Assembly: GCF_016714275.1 (NCBI RefSeq)
Contig: NZ_JADJNP010000005.1
Span: 1-55,068 of the forward strand
Source: Tessaracoccus sp.
GTDB taxonomy: Bacteria > Actinomycetota > Actinomycetes > Propionibacteriales > Propionibacteriaceae
Length of the DNA: 55,068 nt
Direction: 5' to 3'
Under the pieces are notes generated by a model. That model had not been told where the DNA came from, searched no databases, and saw only the letters and a list, made by a program, of their open reading frames with translations. Positions 50,401-55,068 of the stretch are shown here, one piece after another (the first letter of the stretch is position 1; every line of letters starts with the position of its first letter). The translations under genes and the position numbers were made by a program.

Positions 50401-52697
50401 GGCCTCAACGAAGTCCCGCTCGGTGACGAGCGGGAACCTCCGGCGGCGTCGGCCTGTGGGAGCCGTGTGAGTGGCGCCTCAACGAAGTCCCGCTCGGTGA
50501 CGAGCGGGAACGCGGCGGCCTCCTCCTCAGTGAGTCGCACGACGCCTCAACGAAGTCCCGCTCGGTGACGAGCGGGAACTCGGTGAGATCGCTGATCGGC
50601 TGAACGGTGACACTGAGCCTCAACGAAGTCCCGCTCGGTGACGAGCGGGAACCCGGTCGATCCGCACGTCGTCCCACACCGATGAGGCGCCTCAACGAAG
50701 TCCCGCTCGGTGACGAGCGGGAACTCCGTTCTCCGCGGCGGCTTCGGCGACCTGGCGTTCGCCTCAACGAAGTCCCGCTCGGTGACGAGCGGGAACTCCG
50801 GGCTGAGTGGCTGAAGGCCGCCGACGCGATGGGCCTCAACGAAGTCCCGCTCGGTGACGAGCGGGAACGCGCTTCGTATGCCACTGCGCGACCGCGAGCG
50901 TCTTCGGCCTCAACGAAGTCCCGCTCGGTGACGAGCGGGAACCGCGCGCCGGGTCCGCTTCGAGGCGTTCATGGACGAGCCTCAACGAAGTCCCGCTCGG
51001 TGACGAGCGGGAACCAGGGTAAGCGCATCGGTAAGATTGTAGCCGTTACCCGGCCTCAACGAAGTCCCGCTCGGTGACGAGCAGGAACCCGCGTTCGCGG
51101 GTAGCCCGTGGTCGCCGCGTTCGCGCCTCAACGAAGTCCTCCCGCTCGGTGACGAGCGGGAACTGCAGATGGATCGAGCCGTGCCAGGTTTCGTTGTCGG
51201 TGCCTCAACGAAGTCCCGCTCGGTGACGAGCGGGAACGCGGCCAGTACGCCTCCGGGACCTGGCAGAGGTCGATGCCTCAGCGAAGTCCCGCTCGGTGAC
51301 GAGCAGGAACCCAGGGACGAGTTCCTCGCCGTTGTCTAGGGTCGCTGAGCCTCAGAAGTCCCGCTCGGTGACGAGGCAGGAACCACGATCATCGGACAAA
51401 GATGCCCCTGAACGCAGCCTCAGCGAAGTCCCGCTCGGTGACGAGCGGGAGAACCGATCTCGGGCTTACGCGGGTCGCCGTTCATCACGGTCAGGCCTCA
51501 ACGAAGTCCCGCTCGGTGACGAGCAGGGAACGCCAACTGACCCCACGCGGCATACCGGGTGCGGCCTCAACGAAGTCCCGCTCGGTGACGAGCGGGAACC
51601 GCGCGAGCGCCGCCGAGCTGATGGGCTGTGCCGGGCCTCAACGAAGTCCCGCTCGGTGACGAGCGGGAACTCGGTCGCCTTCACGCAGGTCTCCCACGCG
51701 CCGGGCTCGCCTCAACGAAGTCCCGCTCGGTGACGAGCGGGAACCCGACGGCGAGGTGCTCGACGAGGTCGCCTGGAACACGCCTCAACGAAGTCCCGCT
51801 CGGTGACGAGCGGGAACCGGCTGCCAACTCATCTAGGGTGCTCATGGAACTCATGGCCTCAACGAAGTCCCGCTCGGTGACGAGCGGGAACTCTGATTGT
51901 CGGATGCGTTTGTACTGCATCTCGACGTAGCCTCAACGAAGTCCCGCTCGGTGACGAGCGGGAACCTCCGATGCGAGGGAGTCGGTGTTGCGGGGGTCGG
52001 ACCGCCTCAACGAAGTCCCGCTCGGTGACGAGCGGGAACCTCCGAGCACCTCGCGAAGAGCCATGGGGTCGAGGCTGCCTCAACGAAGTCCCGCTCGGTG
52101 ACGAGCGGGAACGAGCGCGTCGAGGATCATGCTGCACCTACCTGGGGTACGCCTCAACGAAGTCCCGCTCGGTGACGAGCGGGAACCCGCGGCTGCGGCG
52201 CCGACCTGGTCACGGCGTCGCTGCCTCAACGAAGTCCCGCTCGGTGACGAGCGGGAACGGGGCGGTGATCGCGCAGCTGATGACCTGTGCCGGGGTGCCT
52301 CAACGAAGTCCCGCTCGGTGACGAGCGGGAACCGAAGGCGTCGCGACACCTGGCTGGCGTACTGCGTGAGCCTCAACGAAGTCCCGCTCGGTGACGAGCG
52401 GGAACGATTAACCTTGCCGCAGAGATGCAACATTGGTGGAGTGGCCTCAACGAAGTCCCGCTCGGTGACGAGCGGGAACAACACTGACGTAGCTGACCAG
52501 CTCCTCCGCCAGGTCGAGTCAACGAAGTCCCGCTCGGTGACGAGCGGGAACAACCCAGGCGGCGTCGACCGTCGCGTTAGAGTACTGGCCGTCAACGAAG
52601 TCCCGCTCGGTGACGAGCGGGAAACCTTACACCTCGGGCGGATGCCTTTGCTTCGAGACCGGTCGGTCACGAGTCCCGCTCGGTGACGAGCGGGAAC
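47412..52697 (-). CRISPR. Large CRISPR array, 73 repeats counted
   Basis: The 36-base repeat, read on the plus strand, is GCCTCAACGAAGT, stem CCCGCTCG, loop GTGA, stem CGAGCGGG, AAC. Spacers are about 35-39 bases. By eye I count 73 repeats and 72 spacers. The minus strand is chosen because cas2 and cas4-cas1 lie at the right end and run toward the array, and the minus-strand repeat ends CTTCGTTGAGGC, close to type I-G repeats ending in TTGAAGC; this is inference. Repeats 1 and 4-9 read GCCTCTACG, repeats 2-9 have loop GAGA, repeats 10-11 have TTAG, the rest GTGA. Repeats near 49,895, 50,042, 50,188, 51,125-51,531 carry indels, and the last three at the right end are worn (52,517; 52,588; 52,669). 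Confidence 0.97.
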
Positions 52698-52889
52698 AAC
52701 TCCCGATTCTACACGTCGCTGGCTAGGCCATATGTGACCCGCCGCGAAGCCTCGCGTTCGATCTGGTAGCGAACTGACGCTATAGAGTTGTCAATCAACG
52801 GAAATGCCGCCTGGCAAGCGGATTTATGTGACGAACCCTCCTGGTGCAACTGAGGATCACCGGACCGTTCGCGACGACTGATGCTGGCT
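52698..52889 (-). promoter_or_regulatory. Probable CRISPR leader
   Basis: Region between the right-most repeat and the corrected cas2 stop. It is less GC-rich than its surroundings. On the minus strand it holds TTGACA (+ strand TGTCAA at about 52790) with CGCTAC 17 bases on, a possible promoter firing into the array. Confidence 0.55.
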
Positions 52890-53191
52890 TCAGACGACGA
52901 GGGAGTTGGTGCTGGTGATCGGTCGGCTGCGCCCGATCACCAGGAAGGTGTTGGCGTCAATTCTGTCGAGAATCCCGAGGTCGCGGGCGATCACCAGAAG
53001 TCCTCATCCTGCTGGATCACGTTGCGAACGCGGTCACGCAGACGGATAAGTTTTGAGCGAGCGCCGTCCACCAGGAAGACGGAGTACTGGATTCTGTCGC
53101 CGTAGCCCGACAGGATTTTTGCCAGTTGACTGCGTCGACGGTCGCTTGGAATGTCGTATGCGATGAGGTATCGATGAGCGTCGTTCCTCAT
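52890..53191 (-). pseudogene. cas2: CRISPR-associated endoribonuclease Cas2, one frameshift
   Basis: Partner of Cas1 in spacer integration. The open part reads MRNDAHRYLIAYDIPSDRRR, with the first-strand Asp of AYDIPSD, then GYGDRIQYSVFLVDGARSKL, and stops early at 52991 as QQDEDFW. Adding one base near 53,002 restores LLVIARDLGILDRIDANTFL and VIGRSRPITSTNSLVV to a TGA at 52890, about 100 residues, normal for Cas2. Its ATG overlaps the cas1 stop as ATGA. One missing base is the simplest cause. Confidence 0.9.
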
Positions 53192-54817
53192 CGGACTCGT
53201 ATTCCTATATATCTTTCCTGTGTGCCGTCAAGCACGCCGAGGATCATGCGGGCTTGAATCTCGACCGCTCGTCGCCACGTTGTTCGGTAGCCGAATACCG
53301 GATGTTTGAACGGCGTGGTGATCCGGCGCTCGTACGCAGCTATTAACGCCTTCCGCGTGGAGTCTTTCAGCTTCATCGACCCGCCGATATCCCAGAAGCC
53401 ATCGGCGCTAATCTCGCCATTGTTGATCGAGCCCAGCACGACTGAGTCGCCAATCGGGGAGCGGAATTCCTCTACCAGATCTAGAGCGAGAGCCGGCTTG
53501 TTCCGCTGGGAGCTATGCAGGAACCCTGCGTGCGGATCGAGTCCGCATGCGACGATGCCTCGAAGGCATTCGCCTACGAGAAGACCGTAAACATAGTTCA
53601 AACACACGTTCAATCGATCAGTTGCACCGCGCCCGACGCGTCCCGGGAAGTCCTCGGCAAACCGGGCGCTCTTCGGGGCCAACATCGTGCTGGCTCCGGA
53701 GAAGTAGACTCTGGCAGCGGTGCCTTCGACGCCGAACAGGGCTGGAACGTCGGCCGTTGTGAGTGACTGTCGTGCCAGCCGGCGTAGCAACTGGACATCT
53801 TCTGGGCGATTTCCGTGGCGGCGCAACAGCGTCGCCTGGTTGTGGATCTTGGCGGACACGAACTCACGAGCTAAATCCAGCCGTCCCTGCTCGGAGGCGA
53901 CATGCTGCTTCACGTACGGCGCCGTTCGGCGAGTCAGCCGTTGTCGCCCAGCCGACAATGCGGCCGCTGCTCGAACACCAAGTAACCGTGATTCGTCGCC
54001 ACAAGAGTTCGCGTAGAAGCCCGCTGCTCAGGTCCACGTTGCCATGAACGGTCACCGCATGGACCCGTTCGATGGGGAGGCTGGCGATTTCTTCACCAGC
54101 CTTGCGGACCCGGATCCGTCCATCGCGGATCGACGCGAGCGCTCCGTAGGTTGCAAGGTGTAGTACCTGGGCATCGGGATCGGCAACCGCAATCCTTCGC
54201 TGAGTCCTCATCTCGCGCCGCTCATCAGGTAGACAGAGGCTCACATGGGAGCACCGTGAGCATCGTGCGTCGTCTTCCAACGGTGCCGGTGCCTTGTCTG
54301 ATTCCACAATGAGCCGAGTGGCTGTGACATCGATGAGCGCCGCCTCGAACGCGGCGGGTTCGAGTTCGACTTTGACCCTTCGCTTCTGAGTCGTGAAGTA
54401 AACCTCGGCTCCCTGTACTGAATGGCCCATCTCTTCCAGTGCATTCCACTGGAGCGCAACCTGTCGCTTCATGGGCTCAGTTACTTCTGAGCGATGTCTA
54501 AGGGGCGTTGCCTTGTACTCGACTATCTTCAGAGTGCCGTCGGATGAGACCTCTGCAACGTCGAGCAGCCCGTGATACCCATGACGCTCGCTTTGGATCG
54601 CCATGCCGCGCAGCGTAGTCACGCCAGATTCACGCTGCCGTGGTGACTCGCTAGGGGACTGAGTCGCCTGACGCCATCGCGGAAGTTCCTTGTTTCTCCC
54701 CGACTGACTCAAGCCAGGCGCGCCTTGGGCGAAGGCGTGGTGTGCGACCAGTGAGATGGGGACAGACTCGCTATCTGGGCGCTCTCTGGCGCATGCGCCG
54801 TCATTAGTTTTGCTCAT
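53188..54817 (-). pseudogene. Cas4-Cas1 fusion, frameshifted
   Basis: Adaptation protein joining a Cas4 PAM-selecting nuclease to the Cas1 integrase, a fusion known from type I-G (former I-U) and V-B systems. The N-terminus SVPISLVAHHAF should continue CPRRAWLESVGEK, visible after restoring one base near 54,735, giving the first Fe-S Cys. The nuclease part has HGYHGLLDVAEVS and LKIVEYKATPLRHRSEVTEP, and ARCSRCSHVSLC supplies the other three Cys. The Cas1 part runs VLHLATYGALASIRDGRIRV, SLPIERVHAVTVHGNVDLSS, then after a shift near 53,940 KQHVASEQGRLDLAREFVSA, CLNYVYGLLVGECLRGIVAC, GLDPHAGFLHSSQRNKPALA (catalytic His) and DLVEEFRSPIGDSVVLGSIN. About 543 residues. Confidence 0.93.
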
Positions 54818-55068
54818 ATCCCCACAAAGCTTCCGGCTAATGTCTGCCGCTCCGGCGCGCTTGCGCTGCCCACGACTCGAACAGGGAACTGCATGATGAT
54901 GCCCAGGACGCCACGTCCTCGTAGCCGAGCCCGAGCTGCCCTCCTGTTCCGCTGGATGTCGTTCAGGTCTTGAGGACCGCGTGTACGGCGGTGGCCACTG
55001 TCAACGGCGTCGACCAGCCACCTGCTTCGAGTCAGCGCCGCCATAAGAGGCACGGACGTTGGTGCTGT
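54814..55068 (-). CDS. 3' end of an upstream coupled gene, unidentified, partial
   Basis: A frame open from the window edge region ends VGSASAPERQTLAGSFVGI at a TGA overlapping the Cas4-Cas1 ATG (ATGA), as expected for translational coupling in a cas operon. Its product is not recognisable; another frame holds WSTPLTVATAVHAVLK, so a frameshift is likely. An interference gene such as csb2 or cas8u would be expected here but nothing proves it. Confidence 0.4.
   Translation of the reverse strand, partial: TAPTSVPLMAALTRSRWLVDAVDSGHRRTRGPQDLNDIQRNRRAARARLRGRGVLGIIMQFPVRVVGSASAPERQTLAGSFVGI

Noticed and set aside
47500..52690. Open frames through the CRISPR array, both strands
   Set aside because: They are translations of the repeat (for instance SRSSPSGTSLR) and not genes.
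47412..52697. Plus-strand orientation of the CRISPR array, with loops GTGA and GAGA forming GNRA tetraloops
   Set aside because: Tempting, and the right-end repeats are worn, but cas gene direction and the repeat end CTTCGTTGAGGC on the minus strand favour the opposite; kept as an open question in the findings.
52912..52943. Perfect 11-bp hairpin as a leader or terminator element
   Set aside because: Once the cas2 frame is restored it falls inside the Cas2 C-terminal coding sequence.
53306..54047. Plus-strand open frames across cas4-cas1
   Set aside because: Antisense to the clear Cas4-Cas1 coding sequence.

Overview
The window is high-GC DNA from an actinobacterium, most likely of the Propionibacteriaceae type. 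The support is a monomeric NADP-dependent isocitrate dehydrogenase, a DUF3073 gene, a DtxR-type iron box, frequent GTG starts and strong G/C third positions. The genus is not certain. Sequence quality is uneven. Nearly every gene from 1 to about 18.6 kb is split by small frameshifts although the protein families stay recognisable; 19-44 kb is almost clean; frameshifts return at 44.5 kb and in the cas genes. Base-calling or assembly error is the simplest reading, so genes are given as whole loci with their breaks noted.

Region 1 (1-18.6 kb): purF and purM, a VapC-type toxin with its antitoxin, a secreted VWA protein, a serine hydrolase, an AbiE toxin-antitoxin pair, an alditol/aldonolactone oxidase, a lipoprotein flanked by two copies of a palindromic repeat, icd, a shikimate/quinate dehydrogenase with an MHS-type symporter, DUF3073, an alpha/beta hydrolase, a formylglycine-generating enzyme and a saccharopine-dehydrogenase-like protein. 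DUF3073 usually lies next to purM in actinobacteria; here about 13 kb separates them, partly toxin-antitoxin modules.

Region 2 (18.7-29.2 kb): tRNA-Phe, -Asp and -Glu; a secreted SH3-repeat cell-wall protein with a structured leader; a membrane-anchored protein that resembles the GroEL apical domain; tRNA-Lys; then a LacI regulator, a three-gene sugar ABC importer and a GH32 fructosidase with two candidate operators, which together look like a fructan/sucrose utilisation locus; and a patatin-like lipase.

Region 3 (29.3-37.7 kb): a family-5 solute-binding lipoprotein, two ATPases (the first lacks its N-terminal half including Walker A), two permeases, a GH3 beta-glucosidase and a TetR regulator. 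This looks like an oligosaccharide (beta-glucoside) uptake and hydrolysis operon.

Region 4 (37.6-44.3 kb): a lipocalin and a DtxR-boxed siderophore ABC importer (permease, permease, ATPase, binding lipoprotein), then a pentapeptide-repeat protein and an APH-like phosphotransferase between dispersed REP-like repeats.

Region 5 (44.3-55.1 kb): a hypothetical protein and a NERD-domain nuclease, then a large CRISPR array (73 repeats counted by eye, 47,412-52,697, plus at least two decayed repeats to the left), its probable leader, cas2 and a cas4-cas1 fusion on the minus strand, and the tail of one further coupled gene. The Cas4-Cas1 fusion and the repeat form fit type I-G (formerly I-U). No interference genes are inside the window; they would lie beyond its right edge.

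The most novel-looking items are the membrane-anchored GroEL-apical-like protein, the ATPase without Walker A inside an otherwise intact operon, and the stepwise covarying repeat variants of the CRISPR array.
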